A model generated the notes under the pieces. It searched no databases. It was not told the DNA's origin and saw only the letters and a list, made by a program, of their open reading frames with translations. Below, piece by piece: positions 1 to 11,560 of a stretch of DNA of 64,000 bases. Position numbers and translations under genes: made by a program. The number at the start of each line of letters is the position of its first letter. Position 1 is the first letter of the stretch. This DNA comes from Aplidium turbinatum (lineage: Eukaryota > Chordata > Ascidiacea > Aplousobranchia > Polyclinidae). The stretch covers positions 2,790,001 to 2,854,000 of the forward strand of contig OU964926.1 in the NCBI GenBank assembly GCA_918807975.1, given 5' to 3'.

Positions 1-98
1 AAACGCCCTCCCCCCTTAAGCCGAAGTAATCATACCGCCCCCTTGCAAAATCAAAACGCCCCCCCGGGGGGCGGTAGTGCCCCCGTTGAGAACCACTG
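1..98. mobile_element. Right end of a hAT-like MITE (cut by window edge)
   Basis: GC-rich stretch ending in a sequence whose reverse complement starts CAGTGGTTCTCAACGG, closely matching the terminal inverted repeat (TIR) of the complete element at 28269-29017. The other end and its target-site duplication lie outside the window. Class assignment rests on terminus similarity only. Confidence 0.6.
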
Positions 99-1194
99 CT
101 TTAAATCTTCGAGTTGTCAAGACGTCGAGATTGGTTCATGAAACTATTATGGTCCGGTTCCAATAGTAGGCTACTCCTGGACTCCCTATCAACTCTACTG
201 CCTACATTAAAGATAAAGATATTTCGAAAGTTTAGTTTTGAAAAAAAAAAAATTTTATCTTGATTTTGTTTCATTACAAAAATGATCCTGAAAATAACAT
301 ATGAAGAATTTCGTTTCACCCAAACAAGGTTTGTCTCAGAGACGTAGCCACGGAGAGGGGGGCGTGGAAGGGCAATTACTTCTAAAATGTTATCTTTCCT
401 AAAAAATGTTTTAATACTATCACAACGTTTCAATGCCATTGTAATTCATGTTGAATGAAGTTTGCTTTCCAAAAATTGCTTTTTCCCCACGAAATTGTCT
501 TTCCACGTTACTGATTTGTCTTGAATTTCCTTAATTGTTCACGTGGTGTTTCCTTACCTCAAGGAGGCATGCAGACTACGAAAGTGCCACAATTAGGTAC
601 CAGCAGAGTAGTCCCTTATTGTTTAGAGAAGAAAGAGGAGAGTTGTTCTAATGAGTCTGTATAGTAAGAATGCATTGCTGAGATCTCTTGCTTTCATTTG
701 CATGTTACAACCGACGTGATACAATGATAAAAACAACATGAACGGATGCTAAAGTTCATAGTTTGCATTCGACGTCACTGTGACGGATCTCACGTGCGGA
801 AATGCAATTTTACTGCAAGACTTTGACGTCAATAGGTTTCTTACAAGTAGTTTTACGAACGTTGAAACGACGCAAAATTGTCATAATAATAGACAATCGT
901 ATGGTCTAGAGAAGCTGCTGATATTCGTCCTTACAAAGGCACCGCCATCAAAAGACAGAGCCTGGCTGAATCACAACAAGCGAATTAACAGCCTGCTGGC
1001 CTTGAAATGCGATTGAATCAATGCAAAACGGCATTCAATTGTTATTTGGATATCTGTCCTTGAAGCTGCAAACGCGTTCCTAGCCTTTACGTTAACTGTA
1101 CCAGTTCAGCATTTTGTATCTGCACGCAGAGTTTAAGTTTGTACTTTGAAATCAACTTTACTTAAAAGTAATTTTATTCTTTTACATTGATGAG
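99..1194. other. No gene recognised; probable intron of the membrane-protein gene
   Basis: Open frames here (for example 780-1016 +) have no recognisable domain or convincing splice borders. Probably intronic sequence before the exon at 1195. Confidence 0.4.
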
Positions 1195-4100
1195 CTTATT
1201 GTCAATGGATGGTTCAACACCTGACGACGAAGACTCATCCGGGAGCTCATCTGGACTAGGTAAGTACATAACCGGATAAAACCGGTTCAAGGTTCAGCCT
1301 GATCAATGTCGTAGTCATAGTTGTTATTTTAATGCGGTCCTAAGTCATATTAGAATCTGCCTCAACCGCAGGATAACACTTTAAGACCAGTTTTGAATAC
1401 AATGCAGCTAATATTAGAAGCGCACAACAAGTCGACCTTTTGCCCCTTTCACTGTTTTACAGGCAAATGTTAAAGCTCACCGGCATAATACTGTAGAATA
1501 GAGACCGAGGCAAGAGCAAAAAAGAAACGTGTTGAATACGAATCAATTGGTGCAAAAATACTGCACTTAATATGAACTCACAAAGCAATTTACTTCTCTT
1601 TCTACAACTTAAATTAAACAGCTCGAGATAAATCTGTATGCGAAAGTTGTCACATTAACTCCACTCTCGCCGGTAGTAGCGGATCTATAAAACTAAAGAT
1701 AAAGTAGTTCCGCCAAAGCAAATTATACAAACAGCATGAGCAGGATGCAAGCCCTCCTGGGAATTTTAACAACTTTTATCTTGGTTTTATAACTTTTTAT
1801 GAAAATTTTGGGTCCACTAACCCTTATTATCATATAGCCTAAAACACACTTGTTTATGTTATTCTACGAGTAAAAGCATGGCAAAATATAAGTAGCAATC
1901 AAAAAAAAGGAAAAAAAGTAAAACCGATGGTTGGCTTTGAATCTTTATCCTCGGACTGACAAAGCCTTGATAAGTAATTCCAGATAGTTTTGCATAGCCT
2001 ACTTGTAGAGGCTCTTGATGCAGGGCTGATTACCGAGATTGAAAGAGTAATATTTCCGATTGCTGAAGTGTTTTTGCTGGGGAATCATTCCATGCATTTG
2101 CCTCTGAATGGAGAGCAGTCCTTAAAATACGTTGCTCAAGCGTACACCCCGAGAGTCGAACCAGCGCCGTTTGATCTTGAAGCTTCTTCGTTCACGAAGT
2201 CACGCGCTAACCAACTGAGCGATCGGGGCGATCAGCGCCACCCACTCTTTGAACATAAACGTGTTCAGCCAAGCCGAGTCACGCAAGAACTTCATCAAAG
2301 TTGACCCATCAAAACCCACATGCGCGGCAACTGCACAATTAGAACAATGAACCTTTTAGTCTGATAGAACACAACATCCTGCTATCCCAAGTCCTTCTAA
2401 AAGCCTTCAACAAGTTCCTACCCTTGATAAAGAGTTGAATCGGGTGAAATAAAAGTAACCTCTTCCAATGGTAGATGACTGCCGACCCCATGTGCAGTTG
2501 TGGCTTGGACTACCAGACGATGAAGCACAACCTCACCAACTGCTGCATTGGCTCTTCCTGTGACGACAACGACTTAAGAAACATCACCAACAATCTTGCT
2601 CGGACGCTATAGCGAGACAAGCTGAGAATGAATGAATGCAGCAGTCAGTTTTAAACGTTGGTATATAAAAATAAAATTAAATCCAATTCAAAGTATTCGC
2701 CAAGTTATATCTAGATTCAATTCTAAATCGGGTCAGACATGGCTACCTAAAGATACGGCCTGATTTGTCACATCTTGCAGAAATTTCCAGATTTTGCTAA
2801 CTTTAGGCAAATGTTTAAAGAAGTTATTCTAAAAATTACATTTTTACGCTTTCTTTACTGTTTTCCCCAGATCACACAAAAGGTTTTAACATCCTCAGAT
2901 GTTGAAAAACAAAGAAAATTTGATTTCGAAGATTTTAGTCAGACTGTTAATTTTTCAATAACAGTCTGATTCAGCGTTTTTCAACTTACTTTTTCTCATT
3001 TGCTACTGCTTCCCCAAGGCAACAAAAAGCTTTTATGTCATTAAGAGACAGCAAAAAGTAAAAAAATCTCAGAAAATGTCAGTCAAACACTAGCAGTAGC
3101 TGTGATCAAAATCTGCAAAATGTGACAAATCAGGCCGCATCTCGAGGTGACCATGGGTCAGATTAAAGAAAAAAAAGTGTAGCCTATGCTTTTTATTTTG
3201 AGGGCTCAAGTTACCAAATGTCCTAGCTTCGATCTATGATTGGTTGTCAAATCATTTTATAAAGGAAGTTCAGAATAGTTAATTTGAATCAAACAGGAAT
3301 ACACATAGTTGTATTGTATCTTATCTTATGATTTTGCTTCTGCCAGGTCAAAGCCAGTTTCAGAAATCAACCACTTTCTCATCCTACACCTCGTCCAATA
3401 CAAGCGCAGCCCCTTCCGACAACAGCAGCTACACAGCTAGCACGGCAGTATTGGCAGGTAGCTGGTTTTCCTCTGATTGTTCCTGTAAGGAGTTGTGCTT
3501 GCACTGCAGCATCCACTAGCGAGATTGTTTTTATTAAGTGCATAAAAACATCGTATAGGCTTCGTAACTGCAATTGAATGCGAAGTAGACCCCAGTAAAA
3601 TCAATAAAGTTAAAAGTTTTCAATTTTTTGATATGCCATCAAACGTGAAAAAATTGATTTATTTTCTGTAATTGTTTGATAAGTTTTATAAATAAAACTT
3701 CCGAATTTATTTGTATAAAAGTTGAACCGACTAATGTCACACAATTACCCTGACCACCTACGTTTGCCCATTATTGTGTAAAAATAGCCTCAATAGTGAT
3801 GTAAGGCCTATCAAGCAAAAAGTGCGTTTTGGTTTTTCAACTGACCAATTGTCAAACATGATGCACCAAATTCGCACACACTTTTGCAACACATTATAAG
3901 TATCACAGCTGCCAAGTAATAGGTCATTTAATGCCTAAGCTGCAAACAAAAGCGTGTATCTTGACAAAAAATAGATTGATGTGGCCTGTTGTGGGGTGAG
4001 AATTCTTTGATTTGTTCTCTTGGCAGGTCTTGCCATTGGCTACAGCTCAATGATGTTTTTGCACATGCTGGTGGATGGTCAAGGGGGGTGACGTCATCAC

Positions 4101-4314
4101 TAAATTTAAAGAATGTTTGTTTTCAGGTGTGGGCGTGGTTGCCCTTCTGGTTCTCATCGTATTCGCTGCATTGGTGCTCCGTTACTGGTGTTCCCAGAAA
4201 GGAACCTACCGCGTTGAAGAGTCCAAGACCGACTTGAAACTAAGACAAGTTGGGAATGAAACTAACACGAACAACATTTGCGACGTGGAAACCAAAAAGG
4301 AATGGCTGCTCTAG
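1195..4314 (+). CDS. 3' part of a type I membrane protein with Caspr/neurexin/glycophorin-C-like cytoplasmic tail
   Basis: Three phase-1-linked exons: 1195-1259, 3347-3457 and 4127-4314 (stop TAG 4312-4314). The first two encode a Ser/Thr-rich acidic stalk (DEDSSGSSSG, then a TTFSSYTSSNTS-type mucin-like run). The last encodes a transmembrane helix (VGVVALLVLIVFAALVLRYW), a juxtamembrane KGTYRVEESK motif and a C-terminus KKEWLL. In the Caspr (CNTNAP), neurexin and glycophorin C families a GTYxxxE-type motif binds the FERM domain of protein 4.1, and the C-terminal E-[WY]-[FLI]-[IL] binds PDZ domains; CNTNAP2 ends KKEWLI. The extracellular domains (LamG/EGF if Caspr or neurexin) lie left of the window, so the subfamily is undecided. 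A SINE (1929-2236) and a fold-back element (2738-3154) occupy the intron. Confidence 0.75.
1929..2236 (-). mobile_element. SINE family 1, copy a
   Basis: Minus-strand, near full-length copy of a tRNA-derived SINE of about 300 bp. Read on the minus strand it has a tRNA-like head (A-box-like AGTTGGTTAGCGCG, B-box-like GGTTCGACTCTC), a conserved body and a tail ending near GGATAAAGATT. At least seven other copies occur in this window. It sits in an intron of the membrane-protein gene. Confidence 0.85.
2738..3154. mobile_element. Fold-back (long-TIR) MITE with 8-bp TSD
   Basis: About 417 bp, largely palindromic. The ends are inverted copies (left CATGGCTACCT, then CGGCCTGATTTGTCACAT, mirrored at the right). 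The centre has a hairpin with TCAGACTGTTA arms. Flanks are duplicated as GGGTCAGA (2730-2737 and 3155-3162), consistent with hAT-type or another 8-bp transposase. No coding capacity seen. Confidence 0.75.
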
Positions 4315-4861
4315 TGGGAGGGGGCAATGCAACCTACTGTAGCTTTGGTTTCAATCATACGTTGTTTTTTGTACAAAGCAGAGGTCGACAAACTTTATGC
4401 TCTATTGGAACCGATGACCTGTTAATGAAGTGATAGATTTATAACTTCTGGAGCGTTATTTGCCACTTGGATGCATTTCAATATTTGTAGTCGTCTGCTT
4501 AATCTTTTAACTGTAGCAGGCATCGAAAACTTCCCTCTTGTTACAATCGACATTAGTTCCGCATCGAGCTGCTGATGAAATTGGCCAAGAGATGCTTTTG
4601 ATAAATATTTCGTCGTTGTTGTAGCGTGATGTCCAACCATGTTATCATATATTTCCATACATTGGTTTTAGCAATAGACACTTTGTACATTTTCTAAAAA
4701 CAATACGAATATATTATCGAAAGTTTTGCCATCACCTTCCAGCAGAAACGATCAGGATGAGACTGGAACATCTGATGGCTCAACACCTTGTATGATTTCC
4801 CAGTAAAGGTTTCTTATTGTTTGGAGTTGTTCTCGTTATCCGTGCAAGTTTTTGTGTTGGT
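4315..4861. other. Probable 3' UTR and intergenic sequence
   Basis: Follows the stop of the membrane-protein gene. A 78-codon minus-strand open frame (4422-4658) has no recognised domain and no supporting signals. No clear AATAAA found close to the stop. Confidence 0.3.
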
Positions 4862-5097
4862 TTGGTTTTGAATCTTGATATTGTATACTTGTCAGGCTTT
4901 TGACGCAGGAGCAGTTACTGAGATAGGCAAAATGAAGTTTTCCGATTGTTGTAATCTTGTTGCCAGGGAATTATTCCACCCACCGTGTGCCGCTGAATGG
5001 AGAGCAGCCCTGAAATACGTTGCTCAAGCGCACACCCCGAGAGTTGAACCAGCGCCGCGTGATCTTGAGTCGAGCGCGTAACCACTGAGCTAACGGA
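4862..5097 (-). mobile_element. SINE family 1, copy b (internally deleted)
   Basis: Minus-strand copy. Body and B-box region (CCCCGAGAGTTGAACCAGCG on the plus strand) are clear; part of the head is lost, including the GAAGCTTC segment present in copy a. Confidence 0.8.
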
Positions 5098-7632
5098 GCA
5101 GAAAAATCTTTTTTACCCAAATTCATTTAAACCACAAGTCTGAAACGTATCAGTGACTGAACCTTTTTAAAGTGAAATAATTATCAAGTAAAGAAAACAA
5201 TCACGGAAGAGATGGAACTTAAAACTTCGAAACTTGACCCGTATGGTCTCCACACGCGTTTGTTTTGTTTTGATCGTACTTTGCCATTAATGATTATGTT
5301 TGTTTAATCTGTTGTGAAAATCATGTTTGTGAGATAGGTCTGGAGAAGAAATCTCATCAGACGGATTTAACCCTCCGGTAGTGGTCTATTATTAGTCGTC
5401 CTTGGGACAAGAACTTTGTTTTTCTGTTATTGTTAAATCTTTACACGTTGCAGACAGCGTAAGAATGAAGCTTTGGTCATGTGGCCTACCCAACAGTACT
5501 TCCAACTCATCATCAAAAACAATATAACAGAAATAATGACAATTTGCTTTGTTTTATGAACTACGAAATGTTAATTTTATGAAAGCATAGTGATCGCGAA
5601 ATGTGCATCAGAAGATGAAATCAAATATTGGATCTTCATTGAAACCAACCCAAGCTTTTCTTTTTAAAATACACAAAACTTTCTGGTAGAGATATCCTTT
5701 GATAGAGCTTCTTTGTTAAATAATTCACTTTGTTGTGAGCTACCACAGACATGTGACACTGAGGGACGATGAAAGGTTTAATCACACACTTTTTTGTGAC
5801 AAAAAATGTACGGACGATATCGGACATAACATAATAATATAATTAAACAAGTAAAACATTTCAAACGATTTCAACTCATCGTTTGTGTCCTCATGAGGAA
5901 TAGACTGATCTACAATACACAGCACAAACTGAACGATTGACACAAGAATGACAACCACTAAACAACATGGTGAGAAACCTATCGCATGAGGTGTGAGGTA
6001 CAAGGAGCTAAGTGAAGTACATGATTAGAAAACGCACAAAAGATGTTTTGTCCTGATACATTTTCAGTTCTACCTTTGCCGCATTGAATGGGAACGAAAA
6101 TTAGAAAAGCTTCATCGATTCTGGAAAAGAACTTAAAAGAAACACAAGTTTACTTTTTGTTATTATTGCGTTGCGTTTATTGACATTATGTTGTGTAAAC
6201 AGAGCTGTAGCCTACTAATATTCGTGTGTTGGATTTACAACTTTTATGAGGCAATGGTTAGGCCATTTGCAATATTTATGAGCCCTTTTTCTTCACTTTA
6301 TAATGCTTAATTTAAAAACTTGATAAGATGCACTTTCCAACTGCAGCCACACTACCACGTTGTATCATATTGCTGGTCATTTTAAATCGCCAACCTACTG
6401 GTGTTGATCGGTTCAAGTACAACATGTTTCACTGAGGTTTGTGTGCTTCACCAGCCTTATTTGTAACAACCTTCAAGCTTCAATTCAAATCCTACATCAT
6501 TGTGCAATTTTCTGATTGACAGGACATGTAAACCTAACAGACTCCAACACTGAAACAATGCACTGGTTGCAGCAGTTTTACTTATGAGCCTAAATTGCTG
6601 CCTCATAAGTAAAAAAAAGAAGTTTTGAATTCATTGAATTTTATTTCGCCGTTTTGTTTACCCCGCTAACTTATTCAGGATCTCAAAGTAAACGAGTAAT
6701 GTTCGTATTCTTTCTGAAATATTGTAAAAAAACACATGAAAAGAACTGTTCAGTTTTGTTACTTGGATTAAGCTGGCTTACGAAACAGAAGATATTTTGT
6801 ATTCAAAGTAATGTTCTTATAACTTATAACTAAGTGTCATTAAATTCATTACAAAATCGTCGACTTCGTGGCTTTGCATTTTGAGCGTTTGGGCTTATTT
6901 GCCTGAACATCGACAGTTAGGCATAGAAGGAATGATGTACGGGCTTGGGCCTCATCAGCACCACTCTTGTTGATTGAACTAGTCTTGCAACTTTTTACAA
7001 TCTCTTGAGCAAACAGTCAATACCGAAACAATCCCAGAACAAATAGTTACAAGAAGGTTTGCTTTGTCAAATTTGACATTATACATGTATAGGAAAGTTC
7101 AGCAGGTGGCAGACCATATGCTACATTTTCCAATGAAGCAAATCGAACAATCGCGAAATTGTTTGACGCTTTCCAAATAAAAACCTATTTTGTAAAATAT
7201 ATTCAGTTTTTTTTTTTTTATTTCAGTTGAACGCCTTTATAAATATAGACTCTACTAATACAATAATTACAAACACAGCAAAGGTAAATATATTGTTGAT
7301 CTTGATGAAATAAGCCATGGTTATTGACCTTGCTTTAGATTTGACATTTCCTTTCAATTTTTCAGCAGGTTAATTTAATTGCAAGGAGATATTTATTAAC
7401 TTACTACAAAAAATTTAGCCTAGCCTACTACTACAACGTTGCTACAATACATTCACAATTTATTTGTAAAGATAACCACAGCTCGTAACAATGGATGAAG
7501 TGCTGTTCGGGAGTTTTTAGATTTTTCTCCAGAAATGCTTGTGGCCTTTACCAATCAAACAAACTGAACAAAATTCATTTTAAACGCCTTAATAAGTAGC
7601 CTAAAGTTTCACATTACTTATCAAACCATATT
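5098..7632. other. No gene recognised
   Basis: AT-rich intergenic sequence. The only open frame with any protein-like character is at 5782-6003 (minus), 73 codons with a hydrophobic N-terminal half; there is no second line of support. Plus-strand TTTATT near 7459 could be the poly(A) signal (AATAAA on minus) of the 7-TM gene to its right. Confidence 0.3.
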
Positions 7633-8542
7633 TTACCACGGAAACAGTCTAATTGTCCAGTCCTTGAATGTCAGTTGAGGCAATACGATCAAGATCAACG
7701 CAGTAGTGCAACCGATGAAGTGGTACATCATGTTGTCTGGGAACAGCGAGTTGCAATGCAACAAGAATGGCAGAGATTATTGAAATAATGAAAATTCTAA
7801 CCAAAATCTTCATGACATTAGCTTGCTTCGTCAACAAGTCCTTGTCGTGGTCAGCTGCTCCCACGGTGGACCTTCTTTTGTGAGCTGGCCACGCAGAGAG
7901 ACACATCAACACAACGTAGAAGACGAGGAAGGGAACACTTCCTAGGATGATCATTTGTCGTGTGGCTGCTCCATCTCCTCCGCTAGTGCAAATAAAAACT
8001 CTTGGAAACTTAAAGATATGGATCTGAGTGATGATGAAATACATGAAACCAATGGAAAGAGCAACTTCGAAAACAACCAAAGATGATTTGACAATTCGAA
8101 ACATACTTGGTATGAAAGAGTGAATTTCTTTTATTGCGTAACAAGTACGTAGTCTGAACCATAATTGAGTCGCAGTGCACAGCTGCGCTTGAAATATACC
8201 GATTCTTTGAGATTTAATAATAAAAGAACAACTCATTATCCAACGAGAACTAGGGATTAAGGTCAAAGCTGGTGTCCCTGTTGCGTAAATAAACAACGCT
8301 AGAGAGCACGCGTAGGCGATGCTGGCTAAGTTGACAAGTTTGATATGCTCGTCTTCTGCAGAATCTTTTAACTTTCTTTTACCACGTAAACAAGCAGCTA
8401 TCCAAAAAAACAAGACAAAACCAGCAATGAAACTATAGCAGGCAAACACTGATAATATGATCACAAACGATAGAGGAATGATGAGACCTGCGCTTTCCAA
8501 GGTTGGAGGAGCTGACGAATTACTATTTCTAGAATCATTCAT
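7633..8542 (-). CDS. Seven-transmembrane receptor-like protein with a -1/+1 slip before TM7
   Basis: Intronless frame from ATG at 8542 to a stop at 7649 (297 residues). The N-terminus carries Asn-glycosylation sequons (NDS, NSS), then six clear hydrophobic helices: residues about 18-50, 66-90, a TM3 rich in aromatic residues, 152-178, 193-218 and 240-266. Basic residues lie in the loop between TM5 and TM6 (HKRRST), typical of GPCR topology. After VALQLAVP the frame turns polar and stops; the frame one base over reads FPDNMMYHFIGCTTALILIV, then PQLTF, an excellent TM7, and ends at 7633-7635. A one-base indel or sequencing error around 7720-7745 is therefore likely. I do not recognise the receptor family: no DRY or NPxxY motif is obvious. 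It could be a lineage-specific GPCR. Confidence 0.6.
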
Positions 8543-9285
8543 CTCTCTTATGATCTTTATTGCAGCGTCTTTGTTCTTTGCAAACTAATCGTACAATGAC
8601 AAAATTGTTTCAAATTCTGGGTTGAAATAGCCCGGTCACTTTCACAGCTTGTTTTCTACATTGCTAATTAACTGTTGTTGGGATAAACAATTTGCACTCA
8701 ACTTTGAAAGGTTTTAAAAATTCATGGTATTATCTTCTGCTGATAGTCTGGCATCGCATCGTTTGCACCAGCTTGCCATTAAATTCAACATCTGGTAATT
8801 ATTGTTAGTTGTTACTAACATTTTTCTCCATGGCCAATGCACCCAAATATGACACTAATTAACGTTTTGAGTGACAGGTTGAAAGTTCACAAGTCCACTT
8901 AAGTTTGATGACGTAGCCTATGTATTCATTAGGCTAATAGGCTATTCACAATTTGGAGAAGTTAAATAAAAAAAATTATAAATTGACGTTCATTTGAAGC
9001 AATGAATTATCAGCGGAGGCGTGTGCTCCATTGGGGCCTGATGCTTGTTGATCCATCCAACAAAAAAGGCCAATGATCTTTCTGTGCGAAGAAGCGGCCA
9101 AATCCAAAAGATATTGGCTGTTCTACAGTTCCACCGCACCTTACCAACATGTTATCGAGATTTTTTCACTTCAACTCGTCATAAACTCATAACCTGCAGG
9201 TAATGAAGCCACCGGCTCCTCCTCTTAGGCGACTTAGCATCACATCTTTTTTCTACAGCAGAGCTTTTCAAATTGTGTGCCACAA
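8543..9285. other. Intergenic sequence, nothing recognised
   Basis: Upstream of the 7-TM gene. AT-rich, no convincing exon, RNA gene or repeat family seen. Confidence 0.3.
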
Positions 9286-10125
9286 AAGCAGGAGCGTACC
9301 GGTATTCTCAATGGAAGCAATGCTTCCATTGTTAAAATTGAAAAAAGAGAAGATGATATTTTTCAGTAAAATGATTTCGTAATTTCTTTACCTGAACACG
9401 AATTAAAACAGCTTCCAACTCATATCCCCGCATTCGGTTTTAATTTAAAAAAGTTGGAAGCTTACGGAAGCAGAGATTCGTACCGCCTCCCACGCTCTCG
9501 TTTTTGCTATACGAAAAAACAAGTGAGAAACAAAGAAAAAAAGCACTGCAAAGTTTACGCAATTTACGTTTCTTTTAACTAATTTGTGGAAGCAATGTCT
9601 GAATTGCTTACTCTGTTGGGTATTTTACCGGTAGGCTACGTAGCCTAATGAGAAAATCTAAGGCGCGGTTAGGGTTATAGCCTATCGACCTCGTAACGAA
9701 AAATTTGAGCCTAATGTTAACTGTACAGTAGGCTACACTGTTATCCTGGCTGGATAGATTTTGGCGTAAGACAGGATAGGCTATGTGAGGTCTCTAGGCT
9801 GGACTTGATTGAAATGAATACTGGCTTAAGCTACTACAGCAGTAGGTAGCTGAGCAGTTTAGCAAAATTTTTGTGTAGCTGAGTTTTTGGTGTTCTCTAA
9901 TTTTAGCCGCAATTTTGCCCGTTCGTGTGTAAGAGCTACCTTTAATAAGTTAATAGCTGTTTATCTGCTAATAAATTTCATACAAATATTACCCTAAACG
10001 TGTTTCAAGAAAGCACTATAATCCATTATTTGAGTGTAATTTTGAAAAAAATTACCGGGGGAGCATACCCCCGTAGGTCCCCTGGAATACGCATGCCTGC
10101 GGCACGCTTATCTCGGCAGTCTTAA
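9286..10125. repeat. Interspersed repeat shared with 22270-22640
   Basis: About 550 bp of this stretch (9540-10110) is strongly similar to 22290-22640: both contain TTTTTGTGTAGCTGAGTTTT, an identical GCTAATAAATTTCATACAAA run, and a final CCGGGGGAGCAT GC-rich block. The left portion has its own inverted repeat (GGAAGCAATGCTTCC and mirror copies near 9410-9470). It looks like a non-autonomous DNA transposon family; exact ends and TSD not fixed. Confidence 0.6.
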
Positions 10126-10364
10126 GAGCTAGTTCGGATACTTTGATCGCCATTCAGTTTTCAACGACATCAGCGCATCTGGCTCAAAGGGTGGCGGAAG
10201 TTGATAGCCTACTGATTACTCCATCTTTTCGGCCACAAGCTTTAAAAACAAATAACTTGAATAGCCTACTAAGCTAGGCCTAAAGCTACACAATATATTA
10301 TCGAGTCAAAAAAAACTACCTTTCGAGTGTGGTGGATAAGCTAAAAAGAGATACCTATATTTTG

Positions 10365-10532
10365 TATACTTGCAGAGGCTTGAACCACTGCCGCAACGCA
10401 GTTGCAGAGATAGGCGTAGTAAAGTTTCCAAAATTGTTGCCTGTAAGCTATTCTATCCACTAGGTGCTGCTGAAAGGAGAGCAGTCCTGAAAGGGAAATA
10501 CATTGCTCAAGCGAACATTCCGAGAGCCAAAC
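10365..10532 (-). mobile_element. SINE family 1, copy c (truncated, diverged)
   Basis: Minus-strand partial copy retaining the body (AGGAGAGCAGTCCTGAAA on plus) and B-box area; the tRNA-like head is eroded. Confidence 0.7.
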
Positions 10533-11558
10533 CAGCGCAGCTTCGTTGAGCCGGACAAAGTAACTTAGTTCCAATGACAATTCGACTCATTTGATGCTAC
10601 AAAATGCCGTGGTTGTGTAGTGACGAAGTTTCTGGGTCACGGAGCGATTGGCAGCACTGCTGATAGTGTCAGTTCTCTTTATCACGCATCAATTAATAGA
10701 TCACTACATATCAGCACCTTAAACGCGGCAACTCTCTGTCTGTTTCTGGTAGTGACAAGTACAGAAACAGTCCTTGGCTTATAAAGGTTAGGGAAATTAT
10801 TATAAATGACAAATGTTTACTTTTTTCACTCAAATTCAATTTTTAATAGTTCTGAAAATATCGAACCAGTTCAAGCGCGGAAATATTTGGTCTGTTCCCT
10901 CACAAGAGCATGAAGTGTCTTGATCCCGTGAAAGGATTTCCACAAGGTTTCTTTTGTAACCCACCAACAATTAGCATAATTGGTAGACCAAACTGAAAAT
11001 AAAAGACTCTGGCTGCCGACTAGTACTAGAGTCAAAATAGAAACTTGCAACCAAAGTAGTCAACGAAAGAACCTGTCGTATAAGCGGTTCAGTCTCCTCA
11101 GTCCACACCATTGTGGTGTTGACTGTCCTCCAATGCTGCATAGACTCAAGGCGTGTTGTTTCAACAACAAACTCAAAAAAGATCCAATGTGAGAAGGTTA
11201 ATTGCATGAGGATCGAGTGTTAATCAAAATTTATATCGTAAACATTTTCAAAACGTAACACTAACTTTTCAAATATTTTTTTAAACTTTAGTATAATAGT
11301 AAGTTATCTTTGTGGGAGTGAGTGTTCTTGTCCACCGAATTTTATTAACCTACGTTATGTTTATGTACTTACGTTTGGAATGTTGCTGTAGGTGAAATAT
11401 TCACAGCTAGGTATGAGTGGATAGTCTGGACTATACTACGTCCGCTACAGTTCTTTCGCTTTATTATTCCTTTTTTCTTCTTTATTATTTCCCGTTTTTG
11501 ATTAATTCATTTTGCTGCTTTCCTTTTCTTAATTTCTGAACATCACAAACCTACTTAT
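10533..11558. other. Intergenic sequence, nothing recognised
   Basis: Overlapping open frames on both strands near 10971-11207 look like chance. No repeat family identified. Confidence 0.25.
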
Positions 11559-11560
11559 TA

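Noticed and set aside
4422-4658. 78-codon minus-strand frame downstream of the membrane-protein gene
   Set aside because: No recognised domain or signals; lies in the probable 3' UTR region.
5782-6003. 73-codon minus-strand frame with signal-peptide-like start
   Set aside because: No splice, poly(A) or homology support; a chance frame in AT-rich DNA is as likely.
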